The position numbers were made by a program, and so were the translations under genes. Of a DNA stretch of 13,349 nt, positions 1 to 7,481 are shown piece by piece. The notes beneath the pieces are model-generated. The model saw only the letters and a program-made list of their open reading frames with translations, was not told where the DNA came from and made no database searches. The DNA is from Piscirickettsiaceae bacterium (lineage in GTDB: Bacteria > Pseudomonadota > Gammaproteobacteria > Methylococcales > Cycloclasticaceae): contig NVSW01000067.1 of NCBI GenBank assembly GCA_002401365.1, positions 1 to 13,349 of the forward strand, written 5' to 3'. Every line of letters starts with the position of its first letter. Position 1 is the stretch's first letter.

Positions 1-77
1 TGTTTTAAGTAGCTTCTGATTGCTATATATCGCCAACGTTTGTTTAGAAATACTTACAACAAGGTTTACTGGCACGT

Positions 78-1412
78 TCACGTTGTTTTTTCAAAAAGCG
101 CAATCGACTCAACATGCGACGTGTGAGGGAACATATCCATCACGCCTGCTTTTTTTAACGTATACCCTAGCTCATTCACTAGAATTCCAGCATCACGCGC
201 TAATGTTGACGGGTTACATGAAATGTACAAAACCTGTTCTGCTTTCCATTTAACTAACCAAGGTAAAATTTCTTTGGCACCAAGCCGTGGCGGATCAATT
301 AATACTTTGTTATATGTTTTTAAAGCCCAAGGTTCTTTATCTATATTTTCCATTAAGTTTGAGGCATAAAAGCTTGTATTAGTTATATTATTTTTATTAG
401 CATTAGCCTTTGCACGCTTAATTAAGTCCTCACTGCCTTCTACACCTGTGATATGCCCCGCTTCTCGAGCCATCGGCAAGGTAAAGTTACCCAAGCCACA
501 GAAAAGATCCAATACTTGGTCATTTTCATTTAAAGATAACGTATCCAACGCACGCTTAATCATCTGCCGATTAATATCCACATTAACTTGGACAAAATCA
601 CTAGGGCCAAAATAAAGCGTTACATCATTAGGTAGCCTATAGGTCAAATCAAGCTTCTCACCTGTTAACGGCACAATAGTATCGGGGCCTTTAGATTGCA
701 GATAAATATCCAAATTAAAAGAATCTTCAAATTCCTTAAGCCTGACATAATCTTGATCTGAGATGGGCTCCAAAATACGTAACACCAGCGCCACCCTATC
801 ATCTCCAACTGACACTTCAATTTGTGGTAATTTATTTTTTATTGATAGGCTACCAACCAATGCCGACAAGTCCATTAATCGTTTCCCTACTGAAGGATGC
901 AACACCTCGCATTGTTCAATTTCAGCTAAAAATGGGCTCGCTTTCTCCCTAAAACCGACTAAAACTCGGCCTTTTTTTACCACGTCTTTAACCCCTAAAC
1001 GGGCACGGTGTCGGTAACCCCAATAAGGCCCCGTCAAAGCAGGCCAACACTCAAAACCTTCTAGTTTTGAGATGCTCTTAAATTGATTAAGCAGTATCTT
1101 CTGCTTTGCAATTATCTGTTGCTTAGGGGCCAAATGTTGAAAACTACAACCGCCACATATCGAATAATGTACACAGCCGGGTTCGACCCGATCAGCAGAC
1201 GCAACTAAAACCTCAGTGACTCTACCCTCAGCAATATCCCTTTTTTTCTTAGTGTATTCAAAAACCACCTCTTCACCGGGCAACGCGCCTTGGATAAATA
1301 CTGCACGGTCATCCAAATGAGCCACTCCACGGCCATCATGAGCCAGTGACTCAATCGTCGCTTTTGCCGTTTCAGGGGGTAGGGTTTTTCGTCTATTTCT
1401 ACGTCTTGCCAT
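78..1412 (-). CDS. rlmD: 23S rRNA (uracil-C5)-methyltransferase RlmD
   Basis: This 444-residue protein is predicted to methylate U1939 of 23S rRNA at C5, using S-adenosylmethionine, in the cytoplasm. An N-terminal TRAM-like domain lies at about residues 12-72. Cysteines C80, C86, C89 and C168 match the 4Fe-4S ligands of RlmD (spacing CxxxxxCxxC, then a distant Cys in IEQCEVLHP). The SAM-binding motif VLDLFCGLGNF is at about 300-310, DPPR at 373-376, the nucleophile C399 sits in YISCNPSTLARD, and the general base is probably E435 in HVESIALF. Length matches the E. coli enzyme (about 433 aa). The basic N terminus MARRRNRRK supports this ATG, although the ribosome site is weak. It lies 87 bp downstream of cysM on the same strand and may be cotranscribed. 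The Fe-S ligands separate it from the related RlmC and TrmA. Identification is confident. Confidence 0.96.
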   Translation of the reverse strand: MARRRNRRKTLPPETAKATIESLAHDGRGVAHLDDRAVFIQGALPGEEVVFEYTKKKRDIAEGRVTEVLVASADRVEPGCVHYSICGGCSFQHLAPKQQIIAKQKILLNQFKSISKLEGFECWPALTGPYWGYRHRARLGVKDVVKKGRVLVGFREKASPFLAEIEQCEVLHPSVGKRLMDLSALVGSLSIKNKLPQIEVSVGDDRVALVLRILEPISDQDYVRLKEFEDSFNLDIYLQSKGPDTIVPLTGEKLDLTYRLPNDVTLYFGPSDFVQVNVDINRQMIKRALDTLSLNENDQVLDLFCGLGNFTLPMAREAGHITGVEGSEDLIKRAKANANKNNITNTSFYASNLMENIDKEPWALKTYNKVLIDPPRLGAKEILPWLVKWKAEQVLYISCNPSTLARDAGILVNELGYTLKKAGVMDMFPHTSHVESIALFEKTT

Positions 1413-1499
1413 GAACTTTTACGTTATTTACCGTATTGATATTGGCTAGTGCCAAAAATAACACTAGCAGCTTTATGAATGAGCTTACAGACCGGGTGC

Positions 1500-2393
1500 T
1501 TATTTGTCTGGAAAAATACCCGTTGAAATATAGCGGTCACCTCTATCGCAAATAATAACGACAATTGTCGCATTATCTAATATCTTAGAGAGCTCTAACG
1601 CTACATATGTTGCACCACCAGAAGAAACGCCACAAAAAACACCTTCTTTTTCCGCTAGCTTCCTAGTCATGTCTTCGGCCTGTTGTTGACTGACCTCTAA
1701 GATCTCATCAACTCGAGTTGAATCGTATATTTTTGGCAAATATTCTTGCGGCCAGCGTCTAATACCAGGGATTTTAGAGTCCCCCTCCGGCTGCACACCA
1801 ATGATCCGCACACTTTCGCTTTGTTCTTTCAAATACATCGACACCCCCATAATGGTTCCAGTCGTTCCCATAGAACTGACGAAATGTGTCACTGAACCCG
1901 ATGTATCGCGCCAAATTTCAGGGCCTGTACCCTTGTAATGGGACAATGGATTGTCTTGATTTGCAAATTGATCTAGTATCTTTCCTTTGCCTTGCGCTTC
2001 CATCTCACGAGCCAAATCAATGGCCGCTTCCATACTACCTTCGGCAGGTGTCAGAATAATGTCAGCACCGTATGCTTTCATTGAAGCACGGCGTTCAGCG
2101 CTCATGTTATCAGGCATGATTAAAATCATCCTATAACCCTTAATCGCAGCAGCCATAGCTAACGCAATACCTGTATTGCCACTGGTCGCCTCAATCAGGC
2201 AGTCACCTGGCTTAATATCACCGCGCAATTCCGCTTGTTGAATCATATGAATAGCAGGCCTGTCTTTAACTGAACCAGCAGGGTTATTGCCTTCCAGTTT
2301 TAACAAAACAGTATTAGACGGGTTATCGACAAGTCGTTGCAAGCGTACCAAGGGCGTATTGCCAACAAAGTTCTCAATGGTGGGGTATTTCAT
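1500..2393 (-). CDS. cysM: cysteine synthase B (O-acetylserine sulfhydrylase B)
   Basis: A 297-residue PLP enzyme of fold type II that makes L-cysteine from O-acetylserine (or related activated serine) and sulfide or thiosulfate in the cytoplasm. The PLP lysine is K43 in NNPAGSVKDRPA. The substrate loop TSGNTG follows at about residues 69-74, and the glycine-rich PLP-phosphate loop is SMGTTGT. The stretches GVQPEGDSKIPGIRRWP and CDRGDRYISTGIFP are typical of CysM rather than CysK, and the length is close to E. coli CysM (303 aa). The ATG start fits the family N terminus (KYPTIENFVGNTPLVRL), with no clear Shine-Dalgarno. It is transcribed towards rlmD and divergently from the TonB-receptor operon across 94 bp. 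Cystathionine beta-synthase-like enzymes are the main alternative but lack these CysM signatures. Confidence 0.95.
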   Translation of the reverse strand: MKYPTIENFVGNTPLVRLQRLVDNPSNTVLLKLEGNNPAGSVKDRPAIHMIQQAELRGDIKPGDCLIEATSGNTGIALAMAAAIKGYRMILIMPDNMSAERRASMKAYGADIILTPAEGSMEAAIDLAREMEAQGKGKILDQFANQDNPLSHYKGTGPEIWRDTSGSVTHFVSSMGTTGTIMGVSMYLKEQSESVRIIGVQPEGDSKIPGIRRWPQEYLPKIYDSTRVDEILEVSQQQAEDMTRKLAEKEGVFCGVSSGGATYVALELSKILDNATIVVIICDRGDRYISTGIFPDK

Positions 2394-2487
2394 ATAGCTA
2401 TGGATACTATTAATCTAAGGCAGCAAGATAACACATCTCTTTTACTGGCCTTAGAGTTTTCAGTTATGTTCTTAGTGTATTATTTTT
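2394..2487. promoter_or_regulatory. divergent intergenic region, cysM / TonB-receptor operon
   Basis: This 94-bp AT-rich spacer must hold the promoters of both cysM (minus) and the four-gene receptor–kinase operon (plus). A perfect 8-bp inverted repeat, tctaaggc at 2414-2421 and gccttaga at 2448-2455, lies in it with centres 34 bp apart, about three helical turns, and could be a split operator. A -10-like TATTAT occurs at 2478-2483, but no good -35 is visible at the right distance. If that box were used, transcription would begin near the annotated ATG at 2488, which would favour the alternative GTG start at 2527. Promoter assignment is weak. Confidence 0.3.
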
Positions 2488-4584
2488 ATGCTAGACTCCA
2501 ATAAAAAATTATTAAACATTACTCACGTGCACTCCCCAACCAAGAAGCGACAATGCGTTTTTATTTCCTTGCTCCTAAGTGCTTGCACATTCAATATTGG
2601 CGCTACCAGTAACCCCGAGGCTTCACTAGAAGCGACATATTTCAGCAGCGACATCCCTATTGTTTTATCAGCAACACGTCTTGCACAGCCGCAAACTGAA
2701 GCCCCCGCCACCATTACCATTATTGACCAACAATTAATTAAAGCGTCTGGCGCTAAGCATATTGTCGAACTGTTTCGGCTTGTACCCGGTATGCACGTCG
2801 CTTATTTTCGTGGCAATAAACCAATTGTTGGCTATCAAGGTCTCAGTGGGGAATTCCCTCAAGGCGTACAAGTATTAATTGACGGGCGCTCCGTCTATAG
2901 CCCCTTATTTGGTGGTGTTGATTGGTCAAATATACCACTTGAGATAGAGGATATTGAACGAATAGAAGTGATTCGTGGCTCAAATGGCTCTTCATTTGGC
3001 TCTAACGCATTCCAAGCAGTTATTAATATAACAACAACACACGCGGTGCAACTTGATGGTGTGGCGCTCAAAACCACCATCGGCGAACGTGGTTATCAAC
3101 GAACTCTTTTAAGAGCAGGAAAATCGTTAGATGATATCAATATTCGTATCAGCGCCTCTCATACCGATGACAATGGTTATCAACACAACGACGATGATAG
3201 CCGTCAAGATAGTTTCACTGGACGACTCGATTATCAAGTCACTGCATATGACAATCTTCAAATTAATGTTGGTGTCGTCAATTCGTTAAAACAAACGCAT
3301 ACACCCGGTACACTTCTTGACCCGTTCGACCCACCTCGGCAGGTTGATGAGTCCAACCATTCCATTCATGCAAAATGGGAACGGCTAACAAATACTAGCC
3401 ATCAGTTTACAACACAATTTTCATATACTAGGCATATCAGTAAAGACAAAGTCACGTCATTCTTCCCTACTGCAATCCCTTTGTTTTCCAATGTCGTTAC
3501 CCGTATAGACTACACAAACTATTACGACCGGTATGACTTTGAATTTGAACACCAATTTCAGCCTATTGAACAACTGCGAGTTTCTTGGGGTATGGGCAAT
3601 AGAAATGACCGTGTTATGCAACCTTACTGGATGAATTCAAAACAAAAATTTGATAACTCAATTCAACGGCTTTTTAGCAATGTTGAATGGCGTGCAAATG
3701 ACAATATTATCATCAATGCTGGGGCACTTTGGGAGCACAGTCAATTATCGGGGGACACCTTGTCACCGAGGCTTGCCGTTAACTACTTACCATCCCCCAA
3801 CCAAAGCTTTAGACTCTCTGTTGCTCGATCTTATAGAGCACCCGTATTAGCCGAAAATAACTTTGCTGCAGACATTGTTCTCCAGTCCCTAGACGTGCCT
3901 GGCCTAATAATTACCCAACCCATTTTGCGTAGCACAGCGGGGCTTGATCCGGTATCAGTTAATTCATTTGAATTGGGCTACCACGGTTTGTTTTTCGCAA
4001 ACCACCTTAATTTAGATGTAAAATTATTCAGGAATGAATATGACAGATTAATACATTCAACAGATGAAATTACTGATGCCGTTGTTAGTTTGTTTGGTGT
4101 GCCGCAGGCAACGGTCAATCTTGGCAATAAATTAGACACCTTTGATAACTTGTATCGGGCAGACGTTAATGGCTATGAAATTGAAGTCAACTATCGTCCT
4201 AATAGCAATAATTTATTTCACGCCGGCTATTCATATCACCATACAAACGTTGGGAAAGTTTCAAATAATGATATCCAAAATATACTTTTTTCAATTCCCA
4301 AAGATACCTTCAACATTTTGGCATCACACACCTTCAGCAATAGTGTTTGGGCAAGCGCAGCATACTACTACACCGGGAGCATGGAGTACTTGATTTCTGG
4401 CAATCCGCAGGGGCCCATGAGACGACTTGATTTAAATGCCGGAAAGTCTTTCCAGTTAGCCGCCAAACAAAACCTTGATATCAGTCTAACACTGCAATTA
4501 GCGTTAGATAAAAACAAAGACTTCCTCAACGAGTTTAACCTCGATAACCGCGCTTACCTACAAGCTAACGTTACCTTTAATTAA
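2488..4584 (+). CDS. TonB-dependent outer-membrane receptor (first of tandem pair)
   Basis: This 698-residue protein is predicted to be an outer-membrane beta-barrel gated by an N-terminal plug and energised by TonB–ExbBD. A signal peptide is visible (basic KKRQ, then the hydrophobic stretch CVFISLLLSA, residues 23-32). A TonB-box-like stretch DIPIVLSA lies at about 55-62. The plug spans about 70-185, with ITIIDQQLI, LFRLVPGM, QVLIDGRSVY and DIERIEVIRG as typical landmarks. The rest alternates like transmembrane strands, ending YLQANVTFN with Phe penultimate rather than last. The n-region is long; GTG at 2527 (VHSPTKKRQ) would give a more usual signal peptide, and neither start has a clear ribosome site. 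LLSAC at 30-33 resembles a lipobox. It heads an operon with its paralog, a binding protein and a hybrid kinase. The ligand is unknown; nothing marks it as siderophore, cobalamin or sugar specific. Confidence 0.88.
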   Translation: MLDSNKKLLNITHVHSPTKKRQCVFISLLLSACTFNIGATSNPEASLEATYFSSDIPIVLSATRLAQPQTEAPATITIIDQQLIKASGAKHIVELFRLVPGMHVAYFRGNKPIVGYQGLSGEFPQGVQVLIDGRSVYSPLFGGVDWSNIPLEIEDIERIEVIRGSNGSSFGSNAFQAVINITTTHAVQLDGVALKTTIGERGYQRTLLRAGKSLDDINIRISASHTDDNGYQHNDDDSRQDSFTGRLDYQVTAYDNLQINVGVVNSLKQTHTPGTLLDPFDPPRQVDESNHSIHAKWERLTNTSHQFTTQFSYTRHISKDKVTSFFPTAIPLFSNVVTRIDYTNYYDRYDFEFEHQFQPIEQLRVSWGMGNRNDRVMQPYWMNSKQKFDNSIQRLFSNVEWRANDNIIINAGALWEHSQLSGDTLSPRLAVNYLPSPNQSFRLSVARSYRAPVLAENNFAADIVLQSLDVPGLIITQPILRSTAGLDPVSVNSFELGYHGLFFANHLNLDVKLFRNEYDRLIHSTDEITDAVVSLFGVPQATVNLGNKLDTFDNLYRADVNGYEIEVNYRPNSNNLFHAGYSYHHTNVGKVSNNDIQNILFSIPKDTFNILASHTFSNSVWASAAYYYTGSMEYLISGNPQGPMRRLDLNAGKSFQLAAKQNLDISLTLQLALDKNKDFLNEFNLDNRAYLQANVTFN

Positions 4585-4606
4585 CCCACGTTGAACACTA
4601 TTTAAC

Positions 4607-6520
4607 ATGGAACGTTTAAAACGCACCAGCATACGAGTCATTCTTATGATAGCGCACCTATGCTTGCCGATAACTGTTCTAGCACATAAGGAGGCATTGC
4701 CGTTCCAAACCACTTCTGTTCCAGTGGTGTTATCGGCATCAAAATTAGCCCAGCCACTGACTGATGCACCAGCTGCAGTCACTATTATTGATAAAGCACT
4801 TATCGAGGCATCAGGCGCTAGCCAAATTGCCGAGCTATTTCGCCTAGTGCCAGGCATGCAAGTTGGCTACGCTCGCGGTAATTTTCCTGTTGTTGCCTAC
4901 CAAGGTCTTACGTCGGAATTCTCTCAAGGTGTACAAGTAATTATCGATGGCACCTCAGTTTATTCACCATTATTTGGCGGGGTTTTATGGAACCAGCTGC
5001 CTATTGAATTAGAAGATATCGAACGAATTGAAATAGTGCGCGGACCCAACAGCGCAACCTTTGGCGCAAATTCATACCAAAGCGTTATAAGCATTACGAC
5101 AACGCACCCAACCCAACAGCCGACTACCGATATTAATTACCAACTTAGTAATCAACACGCAGAGCGCAAATTCATCCGCTTTGCTGGTGCGTTTGAAAAC
5201 CTAGACTATAGAATTACAATCGTAGACAGAAAAACCGAGGGCTATGATAATTTACCTGATGATTACAGTAAACAACACGTTTCCTCACGCATTGATCTAA
5301 GGGTTAACAATAACAACACATTACAACTGAACCTTTCTGCCGTTGACTCGCTAAGACAAACGCAGAGCCCTAACCCTGCACTGGTATTATTTGACCCTAA
5401 GCGCAATAGAAATGAATCCAGCCAATTTGCCCACCTTAAATGGCTCTCACATATTAACCTCGATGAACACATTAGGTCACAACTTTCATACCAACACTTC
5501 GATGGGAAAGATAAATATGCCATTCCATTTTTACCCGTAAAACTGGATATAACAGGGGAGTCTAGCCGTTGGAATGCAGATTTTGAACACACTTTAAACC
5601 TTAATAACAATACTCGCATGGTCTGGGGTATTGGCGCTACATACGAAACTGTTTTCGCCCCTTTTCGGCTCAATACAAAACAAACAAAATCTAACCAGCG
5701 TTACCGCCTGTTTACAAATACAGAAACACGATTAAATACGTCATTGATATTAAATGCTGGTGCCTTATTTGAATATGACCAGATATCAGGCAATCACTTT
5801 TCACCCAGGGTTGCGATAAATTACCTACAGTCAGCCAATCATTCCTACCGTTTAAGCACCACTCGCGCTTTCAGAACGCCCGTTATTACCGAAGAATACC
5901 GCAACTCCTTTATCGGCCTACTTGAACTAGAAAGGTCTGTTGGTAATTTGGACGCTGAAACCATCGATTCAATTGAAATTGGCTATCACGGGTTATTTTC
6001 AAATAACAAGCTGAATGCGGATATTCGTCTATTTCGAAACAATTATGACAAATTAATCAATACAGGGCTTGGTGACGTCACCCTGACAATTATTGATAAT
6101 AAAGATTCAGCGCATACAAAAGGGCTAGAGGTTGAAATAAATTATCGCCCAAACAGGTCAGTTAACATTCATAGTGCTTATGCATACACGGAGGTTAACC
6201 ACGCCACAAATACCTTAAATAATTCAATCCCTAAACATAATTTTAATGCTCTACTGTCTTATCAACTTACGCCTAACTGGCGCACATCTGCAGCGTATTA
6301 TTACACCAGCGATATGCAATACCTAAGCGCTCAAAGTGATCCTCAAGGGCAATTTCAGCGCCTTGACCTTTCAGTCAGCAAACGCTTCAGGCTTAACTCT
6401 AAAAAGGAATTGGCTATATCACTAAGGACCCAATTGGCGCTTGATAAAAATATTGATTTTCATCAACAAGCATCTGCTGATAACCGTATTTTCCTACAGG
6501 TTGAATATCGTGCGCGCTAA
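4607..6520 (+). CDS. TonB-dependent outer-membrane receptor (second of tandem pair)
   Basis: A 637-residue paralog of the upstream receptor, starting 22 bp after it. The signal peptide is clear: MERLKR, then a hydrophobic stretch to ITVLA, with probable cleavage after A26. A TonB-box-like VPVVLSAS is at about 38-45 and the plug at about 50-167 (TIIDKALI, LFRLVPGM, QVIIDGTSVY, DIERIEIVRG). Aligned by hand without gaps, 88 of 129 plug residues (68%) match the first receptor, while the barrels differ more in sequence and length. The product should be a TonB-gated outer-membrane channel. Its C terminus, FLQVEYRAR, lacks the terminal aromatic residue of many barrels. Its last 11 nt overlap the next gene. 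The pair looks like a duplication followed by change of ligand or loop specificity; the substrate is not identifiable. Confidence 0.88.
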   Translation: MERLKRTSIRVILMIAHLCLPITVLAHKEALPFQTTSVPVVLSASKLAQPLTDAPAAVTIIDKALIEASGASQIAELFRLVPGMQVGYARGNFPVVAYQGLTSEFSQGVQVIIDGTSVYSPLFGGVLWNQLPIELEDIERIEIVRGPNSATFGANSYQSVISITTTHPTQQPTTDINYQLSNQHAERKFIRFAGAFENLDYRITIVDRKTEGYDNLPDDYSKQHVSSRIDLRVNNNNTLQLNLSAVDSLRQTQSPNPALVLFDPKRNRNESSQFAHLKWLSHINLDEHIRSQLSYQHFDGKDKYAIPFLPVKLDITGESSRWNADFEHTLNLNNNTRMVWGIGATYETVFAPFRLNTKQTKSNQRYRLFTNTETRLNTSLILNAGALFEYDQISGNHFSPRVAINYLQSANHSYRLSTTRAFRTPVITEEYRNSFIGLLELERSVGNLDAETIDSIEIGYHGLFSNNKLNADIRLFRNNYDKLINTGLGDVTLTIIDNKDSAHTKGLEVEINYRPNRSVNIHSAYAYTEVNHATNTLNNSIPKHNFNALLSYQLTPNWRTSAAYYYTSDMQYLSAQSDPQGQFQRLDLSVSKRFRLNSKKELAISLRTQLALDKNIDFHQQASADNRIFLQVEYRAR

Positions 6521-7481
6521 CGCTTATTTACACTTTTTAGCCCTAACAAGCGTGCAAGCAGCTATTCTGCTCGTGATATTATTGGCGAGCTCTATAAATT
6601 CAAGCTTCGCTGACTCAACAACTAATCTAGTCATTTATGACAAAAATAGTCATTACCAATTGGCGTTCCTTAAGCATCTCCAAAAACAACTTAAAAACCA
6701 TGGTGTAACAATAAATAGCCTCACTATTGATCACGCGACAGCCACAGAAATAGACGCAAAAAAACCATCGCTCATCATAAATTTAGATAAAGCTTTTGCT
6801 ACATCACTCGTTGATTATAATATTAAAACACCTGTTTTTCATACCCTTCTGACTATTGCGGATCTCACACAGTTACTACCTTGTGCGCCCTTATGTGAAA
6901 CTAAAAAGAGAAAAAACCAATTCTTTATACTCGATCAACCTCCATCGAGACAACTCGCACTGATAAAGCTAATTAAACCAAGCGCTATTGAAATTGGCCT
7001 GATATACACACGACAAACAGCAACACTCTTTGCTGCAATACAGAAATTTGGCGACCAAACCAACCTCAAGATCAATGGTTTCCTAACTCAACCCGACAGT
7101 CTCGGTTTTATGTTAAATGATATCGCTAAATCGTCAGATATCATTCTCGCTTTGGCTGATACCTCAATATATAGCGCATCAACCCTACCACAAATTTTAT
7201 TAACGAGTTATCGTCACCGAACACCTGTTATTGGTTTTTCAAAAGGGTTTATAACCGCGGGTGCTGTTGCTGGTGTTACCTCCAATCTCGAACAATTAGC
7301 ACAACACCTTGCTGAAAAAATATTAGAAAAACGTGCCAATAAGCCCATTATGTCGAATGGTATTGTTTTTCCAAAATATTTTAATATTTTAAGCAATAGA
7401 CGTGTTGCTAAAAGCCTTAATCTGCATTTTCCAGATGACCGTGTTTTAACCGCCACGATTAAGTCGGATGAACTACCTTAA
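6510..7481 (+). CDS. periplasmic substrate-binding protein, ABC_sub_bind-like, likely sensory
   Basis: Read from GTG at 6510 this is 323 residues. The start is chosen because a signal peptide follows at once (RANAYLHF, a hydrophobic core to about residue 28, cleavage near SSFA/DS) and AGG lies at 6498-6500. An ATG at 6441 would add 23 residues deep inside the receptor gene. The mature protein looks like a type I periplasmic-binding fold of the ABC_sub_bind (PF04392-like) kind: LVIYDKNSHYQLAFLKHL, IEIGLIYTRQT, DIILALADTSIY, LLTSYRHRTPVIGFS and ITAGAVAGVTS. C125 and C129 may form a periplasmic disulfide. It overlaps the receptor gene by 11 nt and the kinase gene by 14 nt. No permease or ATPase lies nearby, so a role as ligand-binding partner of the kinase, rather than of a transporter, is inferred. 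Family call is from pattern recognition; the ligand is unknown. Confidence 0.75.
   Translation: MRANAYLHFLALTSVQAAILLVILLASSINSSFADSTTNLVIYDKNSHYQLAFLKHLQKQLKNHGVTINSLTIDHATATEIDAKKPSLIINLDKAFATSLVDYNIKTPVFHTLLTIADLTQLLPCAPLCETKKRKNQFFILDQPPSRQLALIKLIKPSAIEIGLIYTRQTATLFAAIQKFGDQTNLKINGFLTQPDSLGFMLNDIAKSSDIILALADTSIYSASTLPQILLTSYRHRTPVIGFSKGFITAGAVAGVTSNLEQLAQHLAEKILEKRANKPIMSNGIVFPKYFNILSNRRVAKSLNLHFPDDRVLTATIKSDELP

Noticed and set aside
1..77. Possible relA or other neighbour downstream of rlmD
   Set aside because: Some gammaproteobacteria carry relA next to rlmD, but these 77 bases show no start, coding frame or terminator that can be assigned.
20..253. Short plus-strand open frame at the window start
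   Set aside because: Most of it is antisense to the conserved C-terminal end of rlmD; no independent coding evidence.
1445..1468. Hairpin gctagtg/cactagc between cysM and rlmD
   Set aside because: The 7-bp stem has a 10-nt loop and no U-tract on either strand, so it is not a convincing terminator and cysM–rlmD cotranscription remains possible.
4558..4857. 99-residue minus-strand open frame over the receptor junction
   Set aside because: It is antisense to the signal peptide and plug of the second receptor, with no family resemblance or ribosome site.
5263..5673. 136-residue minus-strand open frame
   Set aside because: It lies wholly inside the second receptor gene, antisense to clear barrel-coding sequence, and has no recognisable domain.
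6441..6509. Longer start of the binding-protein gene at ATG 6441
   Set aside because: It would overlap the receptor gene by 80 nt, has no ribosome site, and puts 23 residues ahead of a signal peptide that begins naturally at GTG 6510.
2488..6520. Single receptor gene split by frameshift
   Set aside because: Each frame has its own signal peptide, TonB-box-like segment, plug and full barrel, so they are two complete genes.
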